A DNA stretch of 64,000 nucleotides from Blautia luti (GCF_013304735.1 NZ_JAAITI010000007.1:1-64000), one strand, 5' to 3'. Shown: positions 53,225 to 62,429, counted from the stretch's first letter. The notes: generated by a model from the letters alone, not told the origin. Translations and numbers: made by a program.

Positions 53225-53922
53225 ATCAGGAAGAAATAATCCACGATGTGCAGAAAAGACTTTTTGAAATGCAGGATGCAGAGTATCGGGATTTTCATGC
53301 AAAACTGGTGCCTACAATGGAGAAAACGAAGTTTATCGGGATCCGGACACCGATGTTGCGGAAATTTGCCAAAAAGTTTGGAAAAACAGAAGAATCCGAA
53401 ATATTTCTCCAGGTTCTTCCCCATCAGTATTACGAGGAAAATAATCTCCATGGACTGCTGATCGAACAGATCAGAGACTATGATAAATGTCTGGAAGAAC
53501 TGGAGCGCTTTCTTCCGTTTATTGATAACTGGGCAACCTGTGATCTGCTGGCACTCCATATGATGAAAAAACACCGGGATGTATTTATCCGGGAAGTTTT
53601 TCGCTGGATAGAATCGGATCAGCCGTATACCATCCGGTTTGGGATCAGTATGCTGATGCGCCATTATCTGGATGAGGAATTTAAGACAGAATATCCTGAA
53701 AAAGTAGCAGCGATCCGGTCGGAAGAATATTATGTAAATATGATGCGTGCCTGGTATTTTGCCACAGCTCTGGCAAAACAGTATGAGAAAGTTCTTCCTT
53801 TCCTGGAAAAGCGTCAGATGGATGTCTGGACTCATAACAAGACGATACAGAAGGCCATTGAAAGTTACCGGATTACATCGGAGCAGAAGGAATATTTAAG
53901 GACACTGCGGATAAAGAAATAA
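53221..53922 (+). CDS. DNA alkylation repair protein (AlkD-like)
   Basis: A 233-aa HEAT-like repeat protein. FIGIRTPMLRKFAKKF, the NNLHGLLIEQI and FIDNWATCDLL stretches, and the RAWYFATALAKQ helix match AlkC/AlkD glycosylases that remove 3-methyl- and 7-methylpurines without flipping the base. ATGA overlap with the antiporter gene is probably only compact packing. Confidence 0.9.
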   Translation: MNQEEIIHDVQKRLFEMQDAEYRDFHAKLVPTMEKTKFIGIRTPMLRKFAKKFGKTEESEIFLQVLPHQYYEENNLHGLLIEQIRDYDKCLEELERFLPFIDNWATCDLLALHMMKKHRDVFIREVFRWIESDQPYTIRFGISMLMRHYLDEEFKTEYPEKVAAIRSEEYYVNMMRAWYFATALAKQYEKVLPFLEKRQMDVWTHNKTIQKAIESYRITSEQKEYLRTLRIKK

Positions 53923-53944
53923 ACGGTAAAGTAAGGGGCAAAAT

Positions 53945-55393
53945 ATGAAAGCAATATCGATCTATGCACTTACAAGAAATCAGAATATGGAATGTATCCA
54001 GAAACTGGAGCGTCAGCTTTCTGGCAGAGATTTTTTCCTCCGGATTAAAGAGTGGGAACTGGAAAGTATGAAAGCGCTGGTGAAACAGCTGGAACTACAT
54101 ATGGAAGAAGTATATAAACTCCGTTTTTTTTATTCGTTTCAGATTCCGAAGCTTGGAAAGGAGTTTGACCTTCTTCAGATCAAAGATGACCAGATTGTGA
54201 ATATTGAACTGAAAAGCGGCAGCGTATCGGACGAGGCCATCCGGAGACAGCTGATCCAGAACCGGTATTATCTGTCCGTTTTCGGGAAACCGATCCTGTC
54301 GTATACTTATATCAGCAGTGAAGACCGTCTGGTGAGACTGACCAATCACGATCATATTGTGGAGGGGGACTGGGAACAGCTTTGCAATGCATTGGAGAAA
54401 GAAACTCCGGACTATGAGGGAGATATCGAGGATCTGTTTCAGGCAGAGCTGTATCTGATCTCTCCACTGACAGAACCGGAGCGCTTTCTCAAAAAAGAGT
54501 ATTTCCTTACTTCCCAGCAGCGAGATATTGAACGGCAGATCCTGAAGAGGATCCGTGGAGAAAGGAAAGGATATTTCTGGTTCAGCGGACTTCCCGGAAC
54601 AGGAAAAACATTGTTGCTTTATGATATTGCGATGAAGCTGTCCGTGCGCCAGAAAGTCTGTATCATTCACTGTGGAGAGGCGGGAAAAGAATGGAAGATC
54701 CTCCATGAACGTCTGCGGCGGATAGATTTTCTGGAAGATACTCAGCTGGAAGAGACGACAGATCTTGGCTGCTACAGCAGCATTCTGGTAGACGAAGCAC
54801 ATCTTCTGTCTCTGGAAAAATTATCGGTTCTGCTTACTTGGAGTGAGCACAGGCCAGTGATCTTTTCCAGTGACTCCGAAGATGTGATTTCACCGGAAGA
54901 GCTGGACCGTAGCATTGTGGAAAGACTGGAGAATCTGCCGGGGCTCCAGAAATTTCATCTGACAAACCGGATCCGTACCAATGCGGAGCTTTCCACTTTT
55001 ATCCAGAACATGATGCACCTGCCGGAAAAAAGAAGTCCCAGATGGTATCCGAATATTGCAGTGGTGTATGCTGGTAATGGCCGAGAATCGGAAAATCTTA
55101 TGAATGATTTTGTGAGACAGGGATATCAGCAGCGGATGCCAGAGGGTTCTGGACAGCTTGGTATCCAGGCAGTGAGAGATGTGGAGAAGATCGTTGTATT
55201 GCTGGATGAACAGTATTATTACGACGAAAAAGGATATTTAAGATCCAGGTGCTCTGCGGAAAAATATTCCAGTGTACGAAAACTTTTTCATCTTTTGAAT
55301 CAGGCGAAAGAGAACCTGGCTCTGGTGGTGAGAGAGAATATGGCGGTATATGAAGTGATGATGGAGATTTTGCAGATGCACAGAAACAGATAA
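53945..55393 (+). CDS. PD-(D/E)XK nuclease-like domain fused to a P-loop NTPase
   Basis: A 482-aa protein. Residues about 70-92 form a nuclease signature: Asp75 in GKEFDLLQI, then Glu88-x-Lys90 in NIELKSG, with a helix (RRQLIQNRYYLSVFGK) after it. The second half is a DUF2075-type helicase-like ATPase: Walker A GLPGTGKT (215-222) and Walker B with DEAH (283-286), and a C-terminal LLNQAKENLALVV segment like SF1 motif VI regions. Such nuclease-ATPase fusions occur in defence and mobile DNA, but also alone. No methylase or toxin partner sits next to it. GTAAGGGG site upstream. Confidence 0.72.
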   Translation: MKAISIYALTRNQNMECIQKLERQLSGRDFFLRIKEWELESMKALVKQLELHMEEVYKLRFFYSFQIPKLGKEFDLLQIKDDQIVNIELKSGSVSDEAIRRQLIQNRYYLSVFGKPILSYTYISSEDRLVRLTNHDHIVEGDWEQLCNALEKETPDYEGDIEDLFQAELYLISPLTEPERFLKKEYFLTSQQRDIERQILKRIRGERKGYFWFSGLPGTGKTLLLYDIAMKLSVRQKVCIIHCGEAGKEWKILHERLRRIDFLEDTQLEETTDLGCYSSILVDEAHLLSLEKLSVLLTWSEHRPVIFSSDSEDVISPEELDRSIVERLENLPGLQKFHLTNRIRTNAELSTFIQNMMHLPEKRSPRWYPNIAVVYAGNGRESENLMNDFVRQGYQQRMPEGSGQLGIQAVRDVEKIVVLLDEQYYYDEKGYLRSRCSAEKYSSVRKLFHLLNQAKENLALVVRENMAVYEVMMEILQMHRNR

Positions 55394-55432
55394 AAACAAA
55401 AGATTAAAGACAATGGAGAGGAAGACAGAGAG

Positions 55433-56359
55433 ATGGAAGTTTTGGAGATTGTTTTGCCTGTACTGGCGATGATCATTCTTGGAATCCTGTGCAGAAAATG
55501 GAAACTTTTAGATCAGAGTGGTGTCAATAACATGAAAACACTGGTAACAAATATTATGCTTCCTGTGGCAATTTTTCATGCACTGGCAACAGCAGAGTAC
55601 AGTGGAAAGATCGGAATTCTGGTTCTGATCATGTTTGTGATGCTCTTGATTTCATTTGGGGCAGGATTCTGGATGAAAAGATTTATGGACGAGCCATATA
55701 AGAAATATCTTCCGTTTCTGGTCTGTATCTATGAAGGTGGAATGATGGCTTACCCGTTGTATACAAGTCTTTGTGGCAGCGAAAATCTTTCACAGATTGC
55801 AGTGCTGGATATTGCGGGACTTCTTTTTGGATTCAGTGTGTATATGGGAATGCTGGGACAGACGGAAAACGGGGAAAAGATCAATGCAAAAAGCCTGTTT
55901 TACAGTGCATTGCGAACCCCTGCTTTTATAGGAACGGTTCTTGGAATTATTGCGGGACTGACACGAATGATCACCCGGCTTCTGGACAGTCCTTTTGGCA
56001 ATTGTTATCTCAGTGTGGAGAATATTCTGACAACGGCCATTACGCCGATTATTCTTATTGTAGTTGGGTACAGTATGGAACTTGCGCCGGAACTTATCAG
56101 ACCCTGCCTCAAAACCATATTGCTGAGAGTCCTTTTGCAGGCAGTGATGATTGCGGGAGTTCTCATGGCAGTAAAATATTTGGCAGGAGGTTCCAGGCTT
56201 CTGAACCTGGCGGTTATTACATATATGTCCTCGCCTGCTACATTCAGTATGCAGACTTTTCTGAGAAAGAAAGAGAGCAGTGCCTATGCATCCACAACAA
56301 ATTCTCTGTATTGTGTGGTCTCAATCCTGGTTTATATCACACTGGCAGTGGCAGGATGA
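55433..56359 (+). CDS. AEC-family transporter
   Basis: A 308-aa protein with about ten membrane helices, related to auxin efflux carriers. MKTLVTNIMLPVAIFHALA is the typical NxxLP half-motif. Bacterial members export or import organic acids such as malate; the substrate is not determinable. GGAGAGGAAG upstream; followed closely by the Nudix gene. Confidence 0.85.
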   Translation: MEVLEIVLPVLAMIILGILCRKWKLLDQSGVNNMKTLVTNIMLPVAIFHALATAEYSGKIGILVLIMFVMLLISFGAGFWMKRFMDEPYKKYLPFLVCIYEGGMMAYPLYTSLCGSENLSQIAVLDIAGLLFGFSVYMGMLGQTENGEKINAKSLFYSALRTPAFIGTVLGIIAGLTRMITRLLDSPFGNCYLSVENILTTAITPIILIVVGYSMELAPELIRPCLKTILLRVLLQAVMIAGVLMAVKYLAGGSRLLNLAVITYMSSPATFSMQTFLRKKESSAYASTTNSLYCVVSILVYITLAVAG

Positions 56360-56381
56360 TGGAACTGAAAGAAGGGATCAA

Positions 56382-56843
56382 ATGACGACAACGACATTAT
56401 GTTATATAGAAAACGATGATAAATTCCTGATGCTTCACAGAGTAAAAAAACAGGATGATATGAATGAGGGCAAATGGATCGGCGTTGGCGGGCATGTGGA
56501 AAGTCAGGAAACTCCGGAAGAATGCCTTGTTCGTGAGGTGAAAGAGGAAACAGGGCTGACACTTACCTCCTATAAGTTCCGTGGCCTGGTGACATTTATA
56601 AACAGTGAATGCGAATCAGAACTTATGTGTGTGTTCACGGCCGATGAATATACAGGAGAACTGATTGAATGTGATGAGGGAGAACTTTGCTGGGTTGACA
56701 AAGCCATGGTGCCGAATCTTCCGGCATGGGAGGGGGATCAGGTATTTCTTGATTTGCTACTTTCAGGAGAAAAACGCTTTTTTTCTGTAAAATTGCAGTA
56801 TGAAGGTGACAGACTTGTGGAGAAGAAAATTCATTTGTATTAA
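56382..56843 (+). CDS. Nudix hydrolase (MutT-like)
   Basis: A 153-aa protein with a complete Nudix box: GGHVESQETPEECLVREVKEETGL, matching GX5EX7REUXEEXGU. Probably an 8-oxo-(d)GTP diphosphatase or related nucleotide cleaner. Start at 56382 behind GAAGGG; an upstream in-frame ATG at 56280 lies inside the transporter gene. Confidence 0.92.
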   Translation: MTTTTLCYIENDDKFLMLHRVKKQDDMNEGKWIGVGGHVESQETPEECLVREVKEETGLTLTSYKFRGLVTFINSECESELMCVFTADEYTGELIECDEGELCWVDKAMVPNLPAWEGDQVFLDLLLSGEKRFFSVKLQYEGDRLVEKKIHLY

Positions 56844-56875
56844 TAGTAGATTGTTTCATAGCTGGAGGGGAAATC

Positions 56876-57766
56876 ATGTTTAATAAAATGATTGCACAGC
56901 AAACCGCAAAAAAAGAAAAACTTCTTGATAATTTTCTGAAAAAACATGAAGCGGAATATCTGTTTCCGGAAGATGTGGAACTCATTTGTGACATTGACTA
57001 TATGGGAGATGGAAAGCCCTGTCATTTCATGGATATTTACCGTCCCCGAAATTATGAAGGAAAACTTCCAGTCATGTTTAACCTGCACGGAGGCGGTTTT
57101 CTCCTTGGGAAAAAAGAAGAGGGCCATTTGTTCTGTGCAGAAATGAGTCAGAGAGGTTTTTTGGTGTTCTCATTTGAATATCCGCTTGCACCGGAAGCGT
57201 TGTTTCCGCAGATTCTTAAGGATCTGATGACAGGAATGGGAAATGCAAAGAGATATTTTGAAACCTATGATGGTGACGGAGAACATATTTATATGACAGG
57301 AACCAGTGCGGGGGCGAGCCTGTGCGTATATCTGGCCGCTATGTTAAAAAGTCCTGAATTGGCAAAGGCTTTTCAGGTTGTTCCAAATGATCTGAAAATT
57401 CGGGCGCTGGGTCTGGCAAGTGGAATGTATTATACAACCAAACCGGACAGTATAGGGATTTTTCTTCCCTCCTATATTTACGGGAAACACTGGAAAAAGA
57501 GTTCGTTTTATCCATATATAAATCCGGAAAACAAAGAAATTATCCGAAACCTGCCACCGTCATTTCTGGTCACAGCTTATGGAGATACTCTTCGAAATTA
57601 CAGCAGACAGTATGCAAAAGCGATAAAAAAAGCCGGTGTGATCTGTCATCTTGAGGATTATGAGGTGGACAAAAAACTTCCGCATGCTTTTAGTACAACT
57701 TTTCCTGAAATGGAGGAAAGTAAACGTGCAAATACGCAGATGGTGGAATTTCTTTTTAAATACTGA
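56876..57766 (+). CDS. Alpha/beta-hydrolase esterase (HSL type)
   Basis: A 296-aa serine hydrolase. NLHGGGFLLG is the oxyanion-hole HGGG motif, GTSAGASL holds the nucleophile Ser, TAYGDTLRN the Asp and LPHAFS the His. Hormone-sensitive-lipase-like acyl esterase; substrate unknown. GGAGGGG site 7 bases upstream. Confidence 0.9.
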   Translation: MFNKMIAQQTAKKEKLLDNFLKKHEAEYLFPEDVELICDIDYMGDGKPCHFMDIYRPRNYEGKLPVMFNLHGGGFLLGKKEEGHLFCAEMSQRGFLVFSFEYPLAPEALFPQILKDLMTGMGNAKRYFETYDGDGEHIYMTGTSAGASLCVYLAAMLKSPELAKAFQVVPNDLKIRALGLASGMYYTTKPDSIGIFLPSYIYGKHWKKSSFYPYINPENKEIIRNLPPSFLVTAYGDTLRNYSRQYAKAIKKAGVICHLEDYEVDKKLPHAFSTTFPEMEESKRANTQMVEFLFKY

Positions 57767-57859
57767 TGAAATGCCAGGAAACCTTACTGGAGTCCGGATC
57801 CGGATTATTCTCCCTGCACAAGGATGCAATCGCTATATACAGTTAAGAACACAATTTTC

Positions 57860-57888
57860 TTGAAATCCTAACCATAGATGATTATAAT
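57860..57888 (+). promoter_or_regulatory. Promoter in the 434-base intergenic region
   Basis: -35 TTGAAA (57860-57865), 17-bp spacer, perfect -10 TATAAT (57883-57888). It starts a transcript 306 bases ahead of the next annotated gene. Confidence 0.65.
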
Positions 57889-57910
57889 AGGGAGAAGGTG
57901 TGTCAATTTT

Positions 57911-58018
57911 GTGCTATTAGTGATATTTGGCATTGCATTGTATTTTAATATACAAAATGCCATTTTTCTTTACGATAAGTTCGCGAAAATCCGCAGGATA
58001 TTAACTGTTTGCGGGTAA
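57911..58018 (+). CDS. Possible 35-aa hydrophobic peptide ORF
   Basis: A GTG-initiated ORF of 35 codons, VLLVIFGIALYFNIQNAIFLYDKF in two blocks (a hydrophobic start then a polar end KFAKIRR...). GGGAGAAGG lies about 12 bases upstream, directly after the promoter at 57860-57888. Small size, GTG start and the loose spacing make it tentative; the same bases also form a hairpin. Confidence 0.3.
   Translation: MLLVIFGIALYFNIQNAIFLYDKFAKIRRILTVCG
57928..57971 (+). terminator. Hairpin followed by T-rich tail
   Basis: TGGCATT (57928-57934) pairs with AATGCCA (57956-57962), with GTAT/ATAC inside, followed by TTTTTCTTT. Together with the promoter at 57860 it would give an RNA of about 75 bases. It may instead act as an attenuator for the downstream gene. 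Confidence 0.55.
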
Positions 58019-58096
58019 TGATAACCATTGTTGGCAAGTTGAAAAAATGTCCATTTTTGACCAAACGGGGTTTTGGGCACCATTTTATAGCAACTT

Positions 58097-58126
58097 TTTA
58101 CACAAGAATTGGCTTACAAATATAAA
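58097..58126 (+). promoter_or_regulatory. Promoter of the TIGR03960 gene
   Basis: -35 TTTACA (58097-58102), 18-bp spacer, -10 TATAAA (58121-58126). Confidence 0.5.
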
Positions 58127-58200
58127 CATTTTTGATGTTTCACTGAATTTTATATCTTTAAATTCTTTGTGAAATACTACTAATTTTAGAAAGGGATAGA

Positions 58201-60072
58201 ATGAGAAAACTAGCATTAAGTGATGAAATTTTGCTCAAAGTTGATAAAGCTGCCCGCTATATTGGCGGCGAAGTCAACTCTGTAATGAAAGATAAAAATG
58301 AGGTAGAAATCCGTTTTGCAATGTGCTTCCCGGATGTCTATGAAATCGGCATGTCCAACCTCGGTATGATGATCCTCTACAACATGTTTAACCAGCGTGA
58401 GGACGTATGGTGCGAGCGCCTTTTTTCTCCGTGGCCGGATCTGGATAAAGTGATGAGGGAACAGAATATCCCGTTATTTGCACTGGAGTCCCAGGAGCCG
58501 ATCCGTGATTTTGATTTTCTTGGTATTACTCTTGGTTATGAAATGTGTTATACCAATATCCTCCAGGTACTGGATCTCAGCGGGATTCCGCTGAAAAGTG
58601 CGGACCGTGGTGAGGATTTCCCGATTGTGATCGGTGGTGGTGCCTGTGCGTATAATCCGGAGCCGCTGGCGCCGTTTTTTGACCTGTTCTATATTGGAGA
58701 GGGCGAGACGGTTTATGATGCTCTTTTTGATGCTTATAAGGCCAATAAGAAAGCTGGCGGCAGCAGGAGAGATTTTCTTCTGGCAGCAGCTAAGATCCCT
58801 GGAATTTATGTTCCATCTCTTTATGAAGTTACCTATAAAGAAGACGGCACGATCGCATCCTTTGCGCCAACAGAGGCTGGCGTTCCGGAAAAAGTCCAGA
58901 AACAGCTGATTATAGACATGGAGAAGGAATACCGTGCAGTGGAAGCACCGGTTGTTCCACATATTAAAGCTACACAGGATCGTGTAACTCTGGAAATCCA
59001 GCGAGGATGTATCCGTGGATGTCGTTTCTGCCAGGCAGGAATGATCTACCGTCCTACCCGTGAACGTGATGTGGAGACTCTGAAAGAATCCGCACGTATC
59101 ATGCTGAAAAATACAGGACACGAAGAGATTTCCCTCAGTTCTTTAAGTTCCAGTGATTATTCCCAGCTGAAAGAACTGGTGAATTTCCTGATCGAGGAGT
59201 TCCATGGAAAAGCGATCAATATCTCTCTTCCGTCTCTCAGGATCGATGCTTTTGCGCTGGATGTTATGAGTAAAGTGCAGGATGTAAAGAAAAGCAGCCT
59301 GACTTTTGCACCGGAGGCCGGTTCTCAGCGTCTCCGTGACGTTATCAACAAAGGACTGACAGAGGAAGTGATCCTCCATGGTGCTGGCGAGGCGTTCAAA
59401 GGCGGCTGGAATCAGGTAAAACTTTACTTTATGCTTGGCCTTCCAACAGAAACAGAAGACGATATGAAGGGAATTGCTCATCTGGCACAGAAGATCGCAG
59501 AGACCTATTATGAGGTAGTTCCGAAAGAACAGCGTAAAGGCAAGGTACAGATCAACGTCAGCACATCTTTCTTTGTGCCGAAGCCGTTCACCCCATTTCA
59601 GTGGGCACCAATGTATACAGAGCAGGATTTTGTGGAAAAAGCCAAGGTGGTTAAAAATGAAGTCCGCGCCCAGCTGAATCAGAGAAGTATCCGTTACAAC
59701 TGGCATGAACCGGATGTAACAGCTCTGGAAGGATTTCTCGCACGTGGTGACAGACGATGTGCGGACGTGATCCTGAAAGCTTATGAAAAAGGTGCTCTCT
59801 ATGACGCCTGGACAGAAAATTTTGATTATGATATCTGGAAAGAAGCCATGGCTGAGTGTGGTGTGGATATGACATTCTATACACTTCGTGAAAGAAGCCT
59901 GGATGAGATCCTTCCATGGGATTTCATTGATACTGGTGTCAGCCGTAAATTCCTGGAGCGTGAATGGCAGCGTGCAAAAGAGGGCGTTGTGACAGAAAAC
60001 TGCCGTCAGAAATGTTCCGCATGTGGAGCTATGAAATTTAAAGGAGGTGTCTGCCTTGAAGGTAAGAATTAA
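58201..60072 (+). CDS. TIGR03960-family B12-binding-like radical SAM protein
   Basis: A 623-aa radical SAM protein with an N-terminal cobalamin-binding-like domain (FPDVYEIGMSNLGM, GITLGYEMCYTNIL, VIGGGACAYNPEPL). The radical SAM motif is RGCIRGCRFCQAG, followed by SLSSLSSSDYS. It is paired almost universally with a DUF2344 protein and RNase G in Firmicutes, as here; the function is unknown. GAAAGGG site 5 bases upstream. Confidence 0.93.
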   Translation: MRKLALSDEILLKVDKAARYIGGEVNSVMKDKNEVEIRFAMCFPDVYEIGMSNLGMMILYNMFNQREDVWCERLFSPWPDLDKVMREQNIPLFALESQEPIRDFDFLGITLGYEMCYTNILQVLDLSGIPLKSADRGEDFPIVIGGGACAYNPEPLAPFFDLFYIGEGETVYDALFDAYKANKKAGGSRRDFLLAAAKIPGIYVPSLYEVTYKEDGTIASFAPTEAGVPEKVQKQLIIDMEKEYRAVEAPVVPHIKATQDRVTLEIQRGCIRGCRFCQAGMIYRPTRERDVETLKESARIMLKNTGHEEISLSSLSSSDYSQLKELVNFLIEEFHGKAINISLPSLRIDAFALDVMSKVQDVKKSSLTFAPEAGSQRLRDVINKGLTEEVILHGAGEAFKGGWNQVKLYFMLGLPTETEDDMKGIAHLAQKIAETYYEVVPKEQRKGKVQINVSTSFFVPKPFTPFQWAPMYTEQDFVEKAKVVKNEVRAQLNQRSIRYNWHEPDVTALEGFLARGDRRCADVILKAYEKGALYDAWTENFDYDIWKEAMAECGVDMTFYTLRERSLDEILPWDFIDTGVSRKFLEREWQRAKEGVVTENCRQKCSACGAMKFKGGVCLEGKN

Positions 60073-60763
60073 ATTCAGTAAAGAAGGCCCTATGAAGTTT
60101 GTGGGACATCTGGATACCATGCGTTATTTCCAGAAAGCACTTCGTCGTGCAGAACTTCCGGTAGCTTTTTCCGGTGGGTACAGCCCCCATATGATCATGT
60201 CTTTTGCAGTTCCACTTGGTGTTGGAATGGAAAGCCTGGGAGATTATTTTGACCTGGAAATGGCAGAAGATATGTCTACGGCTGAGATTGCAGCCCGTCT
60301 GGATGAACAGATGGCAGAGGGAATGCATATCGTAAGTGTCCGTAAGGTAGAGGATGGAAAAGCGGGTAAAGCGATGGCGCTGGTGGCAGCAGCAGATTAC
60401 TTTGTGGAGTTCCGGCCGGGCAAGGAGCCTTCTATTGAATGGAAAAACCGTGTGGAAGAATTTCTGGCACAGCCGGAGATCAAAGTGACCAAACAGACAA
60501 AGCGCAGTGAAAAGGAAATCGATCTTCGTCCGAATATCTATAAAATGAAAGTAAGAAATAATGGTTTCTTCTATATGCTGGCATCCGCAAGCTCCAATTA
60601 CACGAAACCGGAACTGGTAACAAATACATTCTTCAAATGGCTGGGAGAAGAACTTCCGGAATTTGCCTTTACAGTAAAACGTCTGGAAATGTATGCAGAC
60701 CAGGGAGAAAATGCAAGCCCGCGTTTTGTAACGCTGGAATCATTAGGTGAGGAAATTGAGTAA
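60056..60763 (+). CDS. DUF2344/TIGR03936 radical SAM-linked protein
   Basis: A 235-aa protein beginning KVRIKFSKEGPMKFVGHLDTMRYFQKALRRA, the family signature; function unknown, probably a partner of the preceding enzyme. The best start is the TTG at 60056, eight bases after AAAGGAGG; the GTG at 60047 overlaps that site. The gene overlaps the upstream stop by 17 bases. Confidence 0.9.
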   Translation: MKVRIKFSKEGPMKFVGHLDTMRYFQKALRRAELPVAFSGGYSPHMIMSFAVPLGVGMESLGDYFDLEMAEDMSTAEIAARLDEQMAEGMHIVSVRKVEDGKAGKAMALVAAADYFVEFRPGKEPSIEWKNRVEEFLAQPEIKVTKQTKRSEKEIDLRPNIYKMKVRNNGFFYMLASASSNYTKPELVTNTFFKWLGEELPEFAFTVKRLEMYADQGENASPRFVTLESLGEEIE

Positions 60764-61970
60764 ACTGATCATAACAAGGATGGAGATCCATGATGTACCC
60801 TGTACAGTTGCGGCTCTTATTGAAGAGGAACGGATCATGGAGGTCCGGCTGGAATCCGATCAGGAAAAATCCATTCTTGGAAATATCTATACCGGACAGG
60901 TTGAGAATATCGCATCCAATATCCAGGCGGCTTTTGTCCAGATCGGACCTGGAAAGAGATGTTACTATCCTCTTGCGGAAGCGCAGAGAGCTGTTTTTTC
61001 CGCAGGAAGAAAAGGGAACGGGCCATTGCGTCCGGGAGATGAACTTCTGGTCCAGGTGAGCAGGGATGCTATGAAGGGAAAACTTCCTGCACTGACATCC
61101 AATCTGAATTTTACAGGAAGATATCTTGTTCTTACGACAGGAGATAAAAAATTTGGACTGTCTTCCAAACTGACACAGGAAGACCGCCATCGCCTCAGCG
61201 GATGGCTGAAAGAAGAAGCAGACCGCCCGGATAAAGAATTCGGGATCATCGTCCGTACCAATGCCGCAGACGCTTCCAAAGAAGAAATCCTGAAGGAACT
61301 GGAATGGCTGAAAGGCCGTTACTACAAAGCTGTAGTTCAGGGGCGTAACCGCACCTGCTTCAGTCTGGTACTGGAGACAGAACCATTTTATGTGGCGGCT
61401 GTACGGGATGCTTATGGCCGTGACCTGGATGAGATCATCACCGATGTGCCCGAGATCAGGGAAACGATTCAGGGATATCTGGAAGAGATCAGCCCGGAGC
61501 TCAAAGAAAAGCTTCGTTTTTATCAGGATAAACTGCTTCCGCTTTATAAACTGTATCGCGTAGAAACTGCACTAGATACGATCCAGAAAGAAAAAGTATG
61601 GCTGAACAGTGGAGGATTTCTGGTGATCCAGCAGACCGAAGCTTTTGTATCCATTGATGTAAACAGTGGGAAATATACCGGAAAGAAGAAAATGGAAGAA
61701 ACGTTCCGCAAGATCAATCTGGAAGCGGCGGCAGAGATCAGCCGGCAGTTACGGCTTCGCAATCTTTCCGGCATTATTCTGATCGATTTTATCAATATGG
61801 AAAACCCGGATCACAGAGATGAACTGTTCCATGTTTTACAGAAGCTTCTCAGAAAAGATCCGATAAAGAGCCGTGCCATTGATATCACGCCATTACACAT
61901 TTTGGAAATGACCAGAAAGAAAGTAAGACGTCCTGTGATCGAAGATATCCGGGAACTTGCAAAAAAATAA
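60747..61970 (+). CDS. rng: Ribonuclease E/G family protein
   Basis: A 407-aa RNase G. The S1-like RNA-binding domain covers about 35-130 (GNIYTGQVENIASNIQAAFVQIG). Catalytic aspartates lie in SIDVNSG and LIDFINM. The zinc-link CxxC found after the catalytic core in Escherichia RNase E/G is absent; the protein ends at RELAKK. Two starts are possible: GTG at 60747 or TTG at 60756, the latter giving the usual MSKLIITR start. Overlaps the previous gene. Confidence 0.92.
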   Translation: MRKLSKLIITRMEIHDVPCTVAALIEEERIMEVRLESDQEKSILGNIYTGQVENIASNIQAAFVQIGPGKRCYYPLAEAQRAVFSAGRKGNGPLRPGDELLVQVSRDAMKGKLPALTSNLNFTGRYLVLTTGDKKFGLSSKLTQEDRHRLSGWLKEEADRPDKEFGIIVRTNAADASKEEILKELEWLKGRYYKAVVQGRNRTCFSLVLETEPFYVAAVRDAYGRDLDEIITDVPEIRETIQGYLEEISPELKEKLRFYQDKLLPLYKLYRVETALDTIQKEKVWLNSGGFLVIQQTEAFVSIDVNSGKYTGKKKMEETFRKINLEAAAEISRQLRLRNLSGIILIDFINMENPDHRDELFHVLQKLLRKDPIKSRAIDITPLHILEMTRKKVRRPVIEDIRELAKK

Positions 61971-61990
61971 TAAAAATGTCAAAAAAACTA

Positions 61991-62019
61991 TTGACAGAAC
62001 AGCATGTCACTGTTATGAT
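61991..62019 (+). promoter_or_regulatory. Promoter of rplU-prp-rpmA
   Basis: -35 TTGACA (61991-61996), 17-bp spacer, -10 TATGAT (62014-62019). Confidence 0.85.
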
Positions 62020-62026
62020 AATCGAG

Positions 62027-62098
62027 TATGCCGCACAAAGAGGTTAAAGCGCTTCGGTTTTAGGACAGAAGCCACCGAATTTGGCGAGTAAATAATTA
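62027..62098 (+). promoter_or_regulatory. Ribosomal L21 leader RNA
   Basis: The 5' leader contains CGCACAAAGAGG, then a GCGCTTCGGTTTTAGGACAGAAGCC hairpin region (two blocks, 62050-62074) before the rplU ribosome site. Position and sequence resemble the Firmicutes L21 leader, in which excess L21 represses its own operon. Identified by resemblance only. Confidence 0.6.
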
Positions 62099-62111
62099 GG
62101 AGGTGCCACAG

Positions 62112-62417
62112 ATGTACGCAATTATTGCAACAGGTGGTAAACAGTACAAGGTTGCCGAGGGTGACGTAATTAAAGTTGAAAAGCTCGGTGTAGAAGCTGG
62201 TGAAACCGTAACATTTGACAACGTAATCGCAGTTAGCAATGACGGATTAAAGGTTGGCGAAGATGTAAAAGATGCCAGTGTTACCGCTTCTGTAGTTGAA
62301 AACGGTAAGAATCGCAAGGTCATCGTTTACAAATACAAACGCAAAACTGGATATCACAAGAAAAACGGACACAGACAGCAGTACACCAAAGTTAAGATCG
62401 AAAAGATTAACGGTTAA
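62112..62417 (+). CDS. rplU: 50S ribosomal protein L21
   Basis: A 101-aa L21 starting [18 protein letters not shown], with [17 protein letters not shown] near the end. It binds 23S rRNA. The ATG at 62112 follows TAGGAGGTG; a GTG three codons earlier overlaps this site. Confidence 0.98.
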   Translation: MYAIIATGGKQYKVAEGDVIKVEKLGVEAGETVTFDNVIAVSNDGLKVGEDVKDASVTASVVENGKNRKVIVYKYKRKTGYHKKNGHRQQYTKVKIEKING

Positions 62418-62429
62418 TCTGGTGTCATC

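Noticed and set aside
51800-53302. 500-codon open frame on the minus strand
   Set aside because: It lies antisense to the NhaC gene; the translation is rich in His, Lys and Cys without any fold pattern, and there is no ribosome site.
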